Shown here: piece after piece, positions 55,489 to 64,000 of the stretch
How positions within the stretch are numbered: position 1 is the stretch's first letter
Layout of the letters: every line of letters begins with the position of its first letter
Source: Pseudomonadota bacterium
GTDB taxonomy: Bacteria > Pseudomonadota > Gammaproteobacteria > Burkholderiales > Rhodocyclaceae
Reading direction: 5' to 3'
Assembly: GCA_008501585.1 (NCBI GenBank)
Contig: QQUN01000055.1
Location: forward strand, 1-64,000
Length of the DNA stretch: 64,000 nucleotides
Program-made: the position numbers and the translations under genes
Notes under the pieces: model-generated
Database searches by the model: none
What the model saw: the letters and a program-made list of their open reading frames with translations, nothing else
Told to the model about the DNA's origin: nothing

Positions 55489-57558
55489 ATGTCTGCCGTC
55501 TCCGACAATCCGCTGCTCGATTTCACCGACCTCACGCACTTCGACCGCATCACCCCGGCCGATGTCGAGCCGGCCATCCGCCATCTGCTCGACACCGCCC
55601 GCAGCACGCTGGCCGAACTCGAAAGCGAGGCCACCCCGGCCACCTGGGACGGCTTCGTGATCCCCATGACCGAGGCCACCGAGCACCTCGGCCGCGCCTG
55701 GGGCGTGGTCGGCCACATGCACAGCGTGATGGACACCCCCGACTGGCGCGCCGCCTACAACGCGCTGCTGCCCGAGATCAGCGGCTTCTATGCCGATCTG
55801 GGCCAGAACGAAGCGCTCTACGCCAAGTACCGCGCCCTGCGCGACAGCGCCGAATACGCCACCCTCACGCCGGTGCGCCAGCGCATCATCGACCATGAAC
55901 TGCGCGACTTCCGCCTCTCCGGCGCCGAGCTGCCCGAGGCGCAGAAACCGCGCTTCAAGGCCATCAGCGAGGAACAGTCCGCCCTCGGCGCCCGGTTCTC
56001 CGAGAACCTGCTCGACGCCACCAACGCCTTCGCCGAGTGGGTCACCGACGAGGCCGAACTGGCCGGTCTGCCCGAGGACGTGGTCGACGCCGCGCGTGCC
56101 GCGGCCGACAAGGACGGCCGCGAGGGCTGGAAGTTCACCCTGCAGATGCCCTCCTACCTGCCGGTGATGCAATACGCCGACAGCGCCCGGCTGCGCGAGG
56201 TGATGTACCGCGCCAACGGCACGCGCGCCTCCGAACTGGGCAAGCCGGAATGGGACAACGGCCCGATCATCGGCCGCCTGCTGGCGCTGGCCGCCGAAGA
56301 AGCGAAGATGCTCGGCTACCGCAGCTACGCCGAGCTGTCGCTGGTGCCCAAGATGGCCGAGACCCCCGAGCAGGTGCTCGACTTCCTGCGCGAGCTGGGC
56401 GCCAAGGCCAAGCCCTACGCCGAACGCGACCTGGCCGAACTGAAGGCCTTCGCCGCCAAGGAACTGGGTATCGCCGAGCTGCAGCCCTGGGACATGGGCT
56501 ACGCCAGCGAAAAGCTGCGCCAGGCGCGCTATGCCTTCTCGGAAAACGAGGTGCGCCAGTACTTCCCCGAGCCGCGCGTGCTCGACGGCCTGTTCGGCGT
56601 CATCCAATCGCTCTACGGTGTGCAGCTGCGCCATGACAGCGCGCCGGTGTGGGACCCGTCGGTCAAGGTGCTGCGCATCGAGCGCGACGGCCGCCTCATT
56701 GGCCAGCTCTATCTGGACCTGCATGCCCGCGACACCAAGCGCGGCGGCGCCTGGATGGATTCGGCGCGCAACCGCCAGCGCAGCGGCAGCCGCCTGCTCA
56801 CGCCGGTCGCCTACGTGGTGTGCAACTTCTCGCCGCCGGTCGGCGACAAGCCCGCCACACTGACCCATGACGACGTGCTGACCCTGTTCCACGAGTTCGG
56901 CCACGCCCTGCACCACCTGCTCACCGAGGTCGACGAGGTGGCCGTTTCGGGCATCCACGGCGTCGAGTGGGACGCCGTCGAGCTGCCCAGCCAGTTCATG
57001 GAAAACTTCTGCTGGGAGTGGGATGTGCTCAGCGGCATGAGCGCCCATGTCACCACCGGCGAGGCGCTGCCGCGCGAACTGTTCGACAAGATGCTCGCCG
57101 CACGCCACTTCCAGAGCGGCATGCAGATGGTGCGCCAGCTCGAGTTCAGCCTCTTCGACCTGCGTCTCTACCACGAGATCGAGGCCGAGCAGCCGGTGCC
57201 CATCGCCACCGTGCTGGCCCTGCTCGACGAAGTACGGCGCGAGGTGGCCGTCACCTTCCCGCCGGCCTGGCACCGCTTCCCGCTGAGCTTCTCGCACATC
57301 TTCGCCGGCGGCTACTCGGCCGGCTACTACAGCTACAAGTGGGCCGAGGTGCTCTCCGCCGACGCCTTCGCCGCCTTCGAGGAAGCCGGCGCCGGCAACC
57401 ACAGCCTGCTCGACCGCGCCACCGGCGAGCGCTTCTGGCGCGAAATACTGGCCGTCGGCGGCAGCCGCCCGGCGCTCGACTCGTTCATCGCCTTCCGCGG
57501 CCGCGAACCGCAGGTCGACGCCCTGCTGCGCCACAGCGGCATGCTCGAAGCCGCCTGA
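55489..57558 (+). CDS. prlC: Oligopeptidase A (M3 family)
   Basis: 689 aa; zinc motif TLFHEFGHALHHLL. Confidence 0.95.
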   Translation: MSAVSDNPLLDFTDLTHFDRITPADVEPAIRHLLDTARSTLAELESEATPATWDGFVIPMTEATEHLGRAWGVVGHMHSVMDTPDWRAAYNALLPEISGFYADLGQNEALYAKYRALRDSAEYATLTPVRQRIIDHELRDFRLSGAELPEAQKPRFKAISEEQSALGARFSENLLDATNAFAEWVTDEAELAGLPEDVVDAARAAADKDGREGWKFTLQMPSYLPVMQYADSARLREVMYRANGTRASELGKPEWDNGPIIGRLLALAAEEAKMLGYRSYAELSLVPKMAETPEQVLDFLRELGAKAKPYAERDLAELKAFAAKELGIAELQPWDMGYASEKLRQARYAFSENEVRQYFPEPRVLDGLFGVIQSLYGVQLRHDSAPVWDPSVKVLRIERDGRLIGQLYLDLHARDTKRGGAWMDSARNRQRSGSRLLTPVAYVVCNFSPPVGDKPATLTHDDVLTLFHEFGHALHHLLTEVDEVAVSGIHGVEWDAVELPSQFMENFCWEWDVLSGMSAHVTTGEALPRELFDKMLAARHFQSGMQMVRQLEFSLFDLRLYHEIEAEQPVPIATVLALLDEVRREVAVTFPPAWHRFPLSFSHIFAGGYSAGYYSYKWAEVLSADAFAAFEEAGAGNHSLLDRATGERFWREILAVGGSRPALDSFIAFRGREPQVDALLRHSGMLEAA

Positions 57559-57579
57559 AGCCGGGCGCGCCGGGGCGGC

Positions 57580-59376
57580 TCAGGCCGCCTCGGCGCAGCA
57601 CACCTCGGCCGGCAGCACATGGAAGTAGTCCGGCCGGCTCTTGGCCACCTTCTTTGCCGCCGCGGCCGCCGACGCAATCGCCTCGGGGTCGCGCTGGCAA
57701 TCGCGCGGGATGACCACCACGCCAACCGACAAGGACGTGATCGGAAAGAAGGCCTTGAAGCCGCGCCGGTCTTCGGCGTCGAGCCCGCCTTGGGCGCGCT
57801 CCACATCGTCGTAAAGCGACGGCGCCTTGTCGGCAAAACTGCTGATCACCGCCCGGCAACGCGCCTCCCAGTCCTCGCTCTGGAACAGCACCACGAAATC
57901 ATCGCCGCCGACATGGCCAAGGAAGTCGCAGGTCTTGTCGCACTGCGCCGAGATCGCACTGGCCGCCAGCTTGATCATCTCGTCACCGCGCCAGTAGCCG
58001 TAGCGGTCGTTATAGGGTTTGAAGTTGTTGAGGTCGAAGTACGCCGCGGCAAAATCGACCCGAGCGTCGAGCAGCCGGCGGATATGCGCGGTGATCGGCA
58101 GGTTGCCGGGCAGACAGGTCAGCGGATTGGCCAGGCGCGCCGCCTCGATACGCCGCTCGGTCACCGCCCGCACCAGGCCGTCGCCGGTAGCCAGCCCGGC
58201 GTAGCGCCCGCCATCGGTGATGATGAAGCCCTCGCTCAGATAGCCCTGGTTCTCGCCCATCAGGATGCTCACCAGCGAATCGATGGTGCTCGAACGATCC
58301 ACCCGCAGGGGCTCCGCATTCATGAACAGGGTGCATGATCGCCGGCCAAACAAATCGGCATGAAACGGTCGCGCCAGCTGGTCGATAAACACCCGGCGGT
58401 GAATCAGGCCGATCGGCGTCTCGCCCTCGACCACCGCCACGGCATGCAAGGCCGGATGCGCTGCGAACAGGCGCAGCACACTCTGGCAGGTCTGTGCCGC
58501 GGTGACGGTGGGCGCAGCAATGCACAAGGCATCGACGGTCAGCAAGGGGTCGGCATGTTGCGGCGCGCTGGGCAGCACCGCCAGCTTTGACGAGCGCAGC
58601 ACCGTCATCACCGCCTCGTCCAGCACGCGCGGCGGCTCGGCCTGCGGCCGGGCGAGGAAAAATCCCTGTGCGAAGCGGCAGCCCAGATCGCGCACCACCG
58701 CCAGTTCCTCCGCCGTCTCGATGCCTTCGACCACCAACGGCGTACCGAAGGCCTTGGCCAGCCCCATCACCGTGCGCAACACCTCCAGCTTCCGGCTGTC
58801 CCGGTGCACCGCGTGCACAAAGTAGCGGTCGATCTTGACCACTTCGGGGTTGAGCTGCGACCACAGGCGCAGGCTGGAGCGCCCGTCGCCGAAATCATCA
58901 ATCGCCAGCTGCGGCCCCTCCGCACGCAGCGTCGCCACCGCCGCCTCCAGCGCGGCGATATCCTCGACCCGCTCATGCTCGGTCAGCTCAAACACCAGGC
59001 GCCCCGGCGCCACACCCACCTCCCGGGCCAACTGGAGAACATGCCCGCCGGCGCCCACGGCAATCCGCTGCAGGGTCGGTGCGCTGACATTGAGAAACAG
59101 CTTGCCGCCCAGCCGCTGCCGCGCAAACGCCTCGATCGCCAGTTCGCAACACCGTTGCTCGAATATGGCGGTCATGCCGGCCTGGCGGGCAGCGTGCAGC
59201 AGGGCGTCGGGGGTCGCCAGGGCAGAGCCTTCCGGCCCTCTGACCAAGGCCTCGTATCCATGGATTTCACCGCCCTTGAGGCTAGCGATCGGCTGAAAGA
59301 CAAAACGCAGCCCCTCACCTTCGATCAGAGGCTGGATCCGCGTTGCATGGATAGGGTTGAAACGGGCCGAATTCAT
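57580..59376 (-). CDS. EAL-CBS-GGDEF domain protein
   Basis: YEALVRGPEG, IDDFGDGRSSLRLWSQLNPEVVKIDRYF; CBS-like middle region; GGDDF in the GGDEF position. Confidence 0.9.
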   Translation of the reverse strand: MNSARFNPIHATRIQPLIEGEGLRFVFQPIASLKGGEIHGYEALVRGPEGSALATPDALLHAARQAGMTAIFEQRCCELAIEAFARQRLGGKLFLNVSAPTLQRIAVGAGGHVLQLAREVGVAPGRLVFELTEHERVEDIAALEAAVATLRAEGPQLAIDDFGDGRSSLRLWSQLNPEVVKIDRYFVHAVHRDSRKLEVLRTVMGLAKAFGTPLVVEGIETAEELAVVRDLGCRFAQGFFLARPQAEPPRVLDEAVMTVLRSSKLAVLPSAPQHADPLLTVDALCIAAPTVTAAQTCQSVLRLFAAHPALHAVAVVEGETPIGLIHRRVFIDQLARPFHADLFGRRSCTLFMNAEPLRVDRSSTIDSLVSILMGENQGYLSEGFIITDGGRYAGLATGDGLVRAVTERRIEAARLANPLTCLPGNLPITAHIRRLLDARVDFAAAYFDLNNFKPYNDRYGYWRGDEMIKLAASAISAQCDKTCDFLGHVGGDDFVVLFQSEDWEARCRAVISSFADKAPSLYDDVERAQGGLDAEDRRGFKAFFPITSLSVGVVVIPRDCQRDPEAIASAAAAAKKVAKSRPDYFHVLPAEVCCAEAA

Positions 59377-59543
59377 GACGCTCCTTGTGCGCTGCACCTA
59401 AGACTTTCGCCCGAATGATCGTCAAACTCACCGCCGCCTTGAATGAAGATTTCGTGACAGCCTCGGCGCCCGCGGCTCAAGGAAACCACTGTCCGCACCG
59501 TTGGTCATAGAGAAGCGGCAACGCCGCAGCCGGGAGGAGGCAC

Positions 59544-59843
59544 ATGTTCATTGCTGTCAGCCGATTCGTGATCGCCAACGGAATGGAAGAGGCCGTGCGC
59601 GAGGCCTTCATCCGACGCCCGCATCAGGTCGACGACGCCCCCGGCTTCCAGCGCATGGAGGTGCTCCGCCCGATCGCCCAGCCCGCCGAGTTCTGGCTCA
59701 TGACCTGGTGGGACGACGAAGCCGCGTTTGACGCCTGGCACCGCAGCCACGCCTTCCGCGACGCGCATCGGGGCATGCCGCCCGGCCTGCGGCTCAAACC
59801 CGGGGAGAACCACATCACGCGCCTGGAGCGTGTGGCGGACTGA
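59544..59843 (+). CDS. Antibiotic biosynthesis monooxygenase-family protein
   Basis: 99 aa; MFIAVSRFVIANGMEEAVREAFIRRPHQVDDAPGFQRMEVLRP...FWLMTWWDDEAAFDAWHRSHAFRDAH. Confidence 0.87.
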   Translation: MFIAVSRFVIANGMEEAVREAFIRRPHQVDDAPGFQRMEVLRPIAQPAEFWLMTWWDDEAAFDAWHRSHAFRDAHRGMPPGLRLKPGENHITRLERVAD

Positions 59844-60919
59844 TGCCAGCCATGACGCCCGTCGCGCCGCTCGACGCCGAGCAACTGAACGCCTTCGCCG
59901 CCCTGCGGGAAGCGGCGGTCGCCCACGCGCTCAAGGCCAGCGAAGCCGCCCACCCCGAGGTGTTCGCCCGCTTCGGCGCCCGCGGCCGGGCGGCCTGCGC
60001 CGACGATCTCGCCTATCACCTGGATTTTCTCGCTCCGGCACTGGAGAGCGGTCAGCCCGACGCCTTTCTCCACTATCTGGCCTGGCTCGCCCAGGTGCTG
60101 CGCAGCCGGGGCGTGCCGACCGCCTCGCTCCCCGACTCACTGCGCCACCTCGACGACTTCTATCGTCGCACGCTGCCGGCGAGCATTGCCGACACCATCA
60201 GCCAGATACTCACCGCCGGCCTGGCCCACCTCGCCAGCGACGCCGAGCCCCCCGCCTACGACCACCCCGGCCCCGCCCCATGGGAGGAGACCGACCCCTT
60301 CCGTGATGCCATTCTCAAGGGCGAACGGCGGACCGCTCAGCGCTGCTTCGACGACGCCCTGAACCGCAGCGCCACCCTGATCGGCAGCGAGGTCCATGTC
60401 ATTCAGCCCGCCTTGTACGGTATCGGTCGCGCCTGGCAGGAAAACCGTGTCACCGTCGCGCAGGAACACCTGGCCACCGCCATGTCCCATTCGCTGATGG
60501 CCCGCGCCTTCGGCCTTGTCTTGCCCGCCGACGACAACGGCGGTCGGGCGATCTTTGCCTGCATGACCGGCAATCACCATGACCTCGGCCTGCGCATGGT
60601 CTCCGACGCCTTCGAAATGGATGGCTGGCAGACCCAGTTCCTCGGAGGCAACACGCCGCTGCCCGCCCTGCTGAGCCAATGCACCGCGTATGCCCCGCAT
60701 GTGCTGTGCCTGTCCGCCTCGCTGCCGCAGCACCTTCGCATGCTCAAAGAGACCCTCGCCGCCCTGCGCCGGCAGCTCGGCGACGCCAGCCCCCGGGTGG
60801 TGGTCGGCGGGCTGGTGTTCAACCACTTCCCGGCGCTGGCCAACACACTGGACGCCCAGTGGCTCGGCCCCACCGCCGAAGACGCCGCGATCGGCGCGCG
60901 CCAGTTGCTGCCCCGCTAA
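59843..60919 (+). CDS. Cobalamin-binding-domain sensor protein (CarH-like sensory half, no MerR DNA-binding domain)
   Basis: WQENRVTVAQEH (W-x9-EH), GNHHDLG (NxHxxG, cf. D/ExHxxG), LGGNTPLPALLSQ, VVVGGLVF; start overlaps preceding stop (TGATG). Confidence 0.82.
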   Translation: MPAMTPVAPLDAEQLNAFAALREAAVAHALKASEAAHPEVFARFGARGRAACADDLAYHLDFLAPALESGQPDAFLHYLAWLAQVLRSRGVPTASLPDSLRHLDDFYRRTLPASIADTISQILTAGLAHLASDAEPPAYDHPGPAPWEETDPFRDAILKGERRTAQRCFDDALNRSATLIGSEVHVIQPALYGIGRAWQENRVTVAQEHLATAMSHSLMARAFGLVLPADDNGGRAIFACMTGNHHDLGLRMVSDAFEMDGWQTQFLGGNTPLPALLSQCTAYAPHVLCLSASLPQHLRMLKETLAALRRQLGDASPRVVVGGLVFNHFPALANTLDAQWLGPTAEDAAIGARQLLPR

Positions 60920-60922
60920 GCC

Positions 60923-61867
60923 ATGTCGCTGCCACCGCTCCCCGACGCCCTGGAGACGCTCGAATCGCTGGTCGTCGCCGAATTCGACGCTCACATGACG
61001 CTGCGCCACGGCAACGCCGGCCTGCGCCGCCTGCTCAGCGATCAGGAGACCGGCGCATGGCAGTTGTTTGCCGAACCCACGCTCGACCGCTTCACCCTGC
61101 CGGCCACGGGCACCTGCATCTGCTTCGAAGGCCTGATCACCGTCAACGGCCCCGGCGACCGCATGAGTTCGCTGCGCGGGCGCATCGAAGCCGACGCGCA
61201 TCGCCTGCGGGTGATTGCCGGCTACGACCTCGACGACATCCTGAGCGCCACCGACACCCTGATGGAGCTGAACGCCGCGCTGGTGGCCACCCAGCGTGAG
61301 CTGGCCCGGACCAACCACAAGCTGACCCGCAGCGAGGCGACCGTCCGGCGCCTGTCGCTCACCGACCCGCTCACCGGCGTCGCCAATCGCCGGGCGCTCG
61401 ACACCCACACCGTCGAAACCCTCGCCCGCTGCGACGAGACCGACACCCCGGTGTGGCTGATCCTCGTCGACATCGACCACTTCAAGCAGGTCAACGACCG
61501 CTGGGGCCATGACGCCGGCGACATGGCCCTCACCGCCGTCGCCACCGCCTTGCACAACCACTGCCGCGACGGCGACTTCGTCGCACGCTTTGGCGGCGAA
61601 GAGTTCGTCATTCTCGCCCCCGCCCTCACCCGCGAGGCGGTGGCGACCTACGCCGAACGGCTGCGCAAGCTGGTGGCAGCGCTCGAACAGCCCCCGCTCG
61701 GCCGCATCACTGCCAGCTTCGGCGTCGCCCGCCGCCGACCGGGCGACACCGGCCGGGCCCTCTTTGCCCGCGCCGACGCTGCACTCTATCGGGCCAAGGC
61801 CAAGGGCAGAAACTGCGTGGCCTTTGCCGACGACACGGACCTGGCCACGACCACCCCCCCGGCCTGA
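60923..61867 (+). CDS. Diguanylate cyclase
   Basis: LTDPLTGVANRRALD, RDGD I-site then FVARFGGEEF; 3 nt after the B12-binding gene. Confidence 0.93.
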   Translation: MSLPPLPDALETLESLVVAEFDAHMTLRHGNAGLRRLLSDQETGAWQLFAEPTLDRFTLPATGTCICFEGLITVNGPGDRMSSLRGRIEADAHRLRVIAGYDLDDILSATDTLMELNAALVATQRELARTNHKLTRSEATVRRLSLTDPLTGVANRRALDTHTVETLARCDETDTPVWLILVDIDHFKQVNDRWGHDAGDMALTAVATALHNHCRDGDFVARFGGEEFVILAPALTREAVATYAERLRKLVAALEQPPLGRITASFGVARRRPGDTGRALFARADAALYRAKAKGRNCVAFADDTDLATTTPPA

Positions 61868-61934
61868 GCGCGCTGTCTGGCCCCGCTCGCGTGTCGCTGG
61901 CACAATAGCCGGCCCGCTCTCCTGCTGCGCCGCC

Positions 61935-62696
61935 ATGAAAATCGCCACCTGGAACGTCAACTCCCTCAAGGTCCGTCTGCCGCACGTGCTCGACTGGCTG
62001 GCCGCCGAGCAGCCAGACGTGCTGTGCCTTCAGGAACTGAAGATGGAAGACGGGGCTTTCCCGCGCGCTGACATAGAAGCGGCCGGCTACCAGGCCGTGT
62101 TCAATGGTCAGAAGACCTACAATGGCGTGGCCATTCTCAGCCGTCAGGCCCCGGGCGACGTCATCAAGAACATCCCGGGCTTTGACGACCCGCAAAAGCG
62201 CATCATTGCCGCCACGATCGGCGACGTTCGCGTCATCTGTGGCTATTTTCCCAACGGCCAGGCCGTCGGCTCGGACAAGTTTGCCTACAAACTCGACTGG
62301 CTCGCAGCGCTCACCGAGTGGGTGCGCGGCGAACTGCGCCAGCACCCGCGGCTGGTGCTGGCCGGCGACTTCAACATTGCGCCGGAAAACCGGGATGCCC
62401 ACCCGGCCTGGAAGGACGAGATCCATGTCTCGGCGCCCGAGCGCGCGGCTTTTGTCGCCCTCGAACTGCTCGGCCTCACCGACGCCTTCCGCCTGTTCGA
62501 CCAGGCTGACAAGGCCTTCTCGTGGTGGGACTACCGCATGAACGCCTTCGAGCGGAACTTCGGCCTGCGCATCGACCACCTGCTCATCTCTGACCCGCTG
62601 GTGGCCGAGTGCCGGCGCTGTTGGGTCGACACCGCGCCGCGCCAGCTGGAGCGCCCCTCCGACCACGCCCCGGTGTTGATCGACCTGCAGCCATGA
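61935..62696 (+). CDS. xth: Exodeoxyribonuclease III
   Basis: MKIATWNVNSLKVRLPHVLDWL, CLQELKMED, LAGDFNIAP, RIDHLLIS, SDHAPV. Confidence 0.95.
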   Translation: MKIATWNVNSLKVRLPHVLDWLAAEQPDVLCLQELKMEDGAFPRADIEAAGYQAVFNGQKTYNGVAILSRQAPGDVIKNIPGFDDPQKRIIAATIGDVRVICGYFPNGQAVGSDKFAYKLDWLAALTEWVRGELRQHPRLVLAGDFNIAPENRDAHPAWKDEIHVSAPERAAFVALELLGLTDAFRLFDQADKAFSWWDYRMNAFERNFGLRIDHLLISDPLVAECRRCWVDTAPRQLERPSDHAPVLIDLQP

Positions 62697-63406
62697 GCTG
62701 CGGGGTGGTGTTGCTCCACGGCAAGTGGGACGCGCCGCCCTTTGCCATCGCCGCACTGGCCGATCCGCTGGCCGAGGCCGGCTACCTGGTACGCCAGCCC
62801 ATGCTGCCATGGGCCCTGCGCCGGCGGTACGACGCCCCCTTTGACGCCGCGCTCGACCAGATTGCGGGCGAAGTGCTCGCCCTGCGCGAGGCCGGATGCC
62901 GGCGTATCGTCCTGTGCGGGCACAGCCTCGGCGCCGGGGCGGCACTGGCCACTGCGGCGCGTCGCGGCCATGTCGACGGCCTGGTCCTGCTCGCCCCCGG
63001 CCACTTCCCGGAACGCCTTGCCGCCGACGGCCACACCACCGCCTCGCTCGCCAACGCCGCGCACGCGGTCGCCAATGGGCGTGGCCAGGCGCGCGTCCCC
63101 CTCGTTGATGTGCATCAGGGCCAGCCGCGTAGACTACGCATCCGGCCCGACCACTACCTCGGCTACTTCGCGCCCGACGGGCCGGCCGCGTGGCCGGGCA
63201 ACTGCCAGCGCCTGAGCACCGCACTGCCGATGCTGTGGCTGGTTGAAGACGCCCCGGGCACCGCAGCGCCCGGAATCGATTATGCTTTCCGGCAGGTGCC
63301 GCCGCATCCCGCCAGCCAATGGCGCCGCGTCACCGCCACGCATCACGACACGCCCGCCAGCTCGACCGCCATCGTGATCGACTGGCTGACCCAACTGGAC
63401 TGGTGA
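62693..63406 (+). CDS. Alpha/beta hydrolase (DUF3530/dienelactone-hydrolase-like)
   Basis: GVVLLHGKWDAPPFAIAALADPLAEAGY, LCGHSLGAGAAL; start overlaps xth stop (ATGA). Confidence 0.82.
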   Translation: MSCGVVLLHGKWDAPPFAIAALADPLAEAGYLVRQPMLPWALRRRYDAPFDAALDQIAGEVLALREAGCRRIVLCGHSLGAGAALATAARRGHVDGLVLLAPGHFPERLAADGHTTASLANAAHAVANGRGQARVPLVDVHQGQPRRLRIRPDHYLGYFAPDGPAAWPGNCQRLSTALPMLWLVEDAPGTAAPGIDYAFRQVPPHPASQWRRVTATHHDTPASSTAIVIDWLTQLDW

Positions 63407-63414
63407 TTCGCCTC

Positions 63415-64000
63415 ATGACCGCCACTGCCGCGCTTGCCGACCGCTACCCCATCCTCAGCGAACTCCCCGCCGCGGTGCGCGATGCCGTCCTTCCCCGACT
63501 GCACTGGCTGAAGGTGCCGGCCGGCACCGTGCTGTTCGACGACCACCAGGCCTGCGAAGGTTTTCCTTTCGTGGTGCATGGCTCGATCCGCGTCATCAAG
63601 GCCTCGGCCAGCGGCCGCGAGCTGCCGCTGTACCGGGTAACGCCGGGCGAAACCTGCGTCATCTCCTCGTCCTGCCTGCTCGGCCACGAGGACTACAACG
63701 CCCGCGGCGTGGCCGAAACCGACACCGAACTGGTACTGCTCCCCAAGGCCGTGTTTGACGAACTGCTGGCCGAACCGGCCTTCCGCGGCTTCGTCTTTCA
63801 CCTGTTCGCCGAGCGTATTGCCGACCTGATGCACCTGATCGAGGAGGTGGCCTTCCACAAGCTCGACCAGCGCCTCGCCGCCCTGCTGCTGGGCAAGGGC
63901 CGGCTGCTGCACACCACCCACCAGCACCTGGCGGACGAACTGGGCAGCGTGCGCGAGATCGTCAGCCGGCTGCTCAAGGGCTTTGCCGCGCAGGGCCTGG
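63415..64000 (+). CDS. Crp/Fnr-family transcriptional regulator, 3' truncated by window
   Basis: Manual translation, absent from ORF track: MTATAALADRYPILSELPAAVRDAVLPRL...HQHLADELGSVREIVSRLLKGFAAQGL. Confidence 0.88.
   Translation, partial: MTATAALADRYPILSELPAAVRDAVLPRLHWLKVPAGTVLFDDHQACEGFPFVVHGSIRVIKASASGRELPLYRVTPGETCVISSSCLLGHEDYNARGVAETDTELVLLPKAVFDELLAEPAFRGFVFHLFAERIADLMHLIEEVAFHKLDQRLAALLLGKGRLLHTTHQHLADELGSVREIVSRLLKGFAAQGL

Overview
High-GC bacterial chromosome segment, probably a Rhodocyclales-like betaproteobacterium (inferred from gene content and synteny; not verified). It is dense with genes and carries no rRNA, CRISPR array, prophage or intact transposon. Recognisable blocks: tRNA-Ser(CGA); mltF; serS-rarA-lolA-ftsK divergent from trxB; glnB-type PII, nadE, ppa; a copZ-copA / MerR-family locus; an anaerobic/microaerobic regulon with hemN, fnr, SirB2, nnrS, a Dnr-like regulator, hemerythrins, DUF2249, phaC-like, usp and a complete cbb3 oxidase locus (ccoNOQP, ccoG, ccoH, ccoI, ccoS); pyk; a cobalamin riboswitch with bluB; fba; an MBOAT/SGNH pair; purC; prlC; several c-di-GMP enzymes; xth; and a Crp/Fnr gene cut by the window end. 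Main leads: (1) an apparent FNR-dependent promoter followed about 105 nt later by an intrinsic terminator in the ccoS-ccoN gap, i.e. a candidate oxygen-regulated sRNA; (2) a three-gene operon joining a CarH-like Wx9EH cobalamin-binding protein to a diguanylate cyclase, a candidate B12/light-to-c-di-GMP module; (3) two copies of a 154-bp palindromic intergenic element, plus an unrelated 145-bp element with terminal inverted repeats, all next to stop codons; (4) a Hg-type MerR-like regulator and operator controlling a Cu-type ATPase but apparently lacking one metal-binding Cys; (5) five FNR boxes. All motif, homology and promoter calls were made by eye and need computational confirmation.
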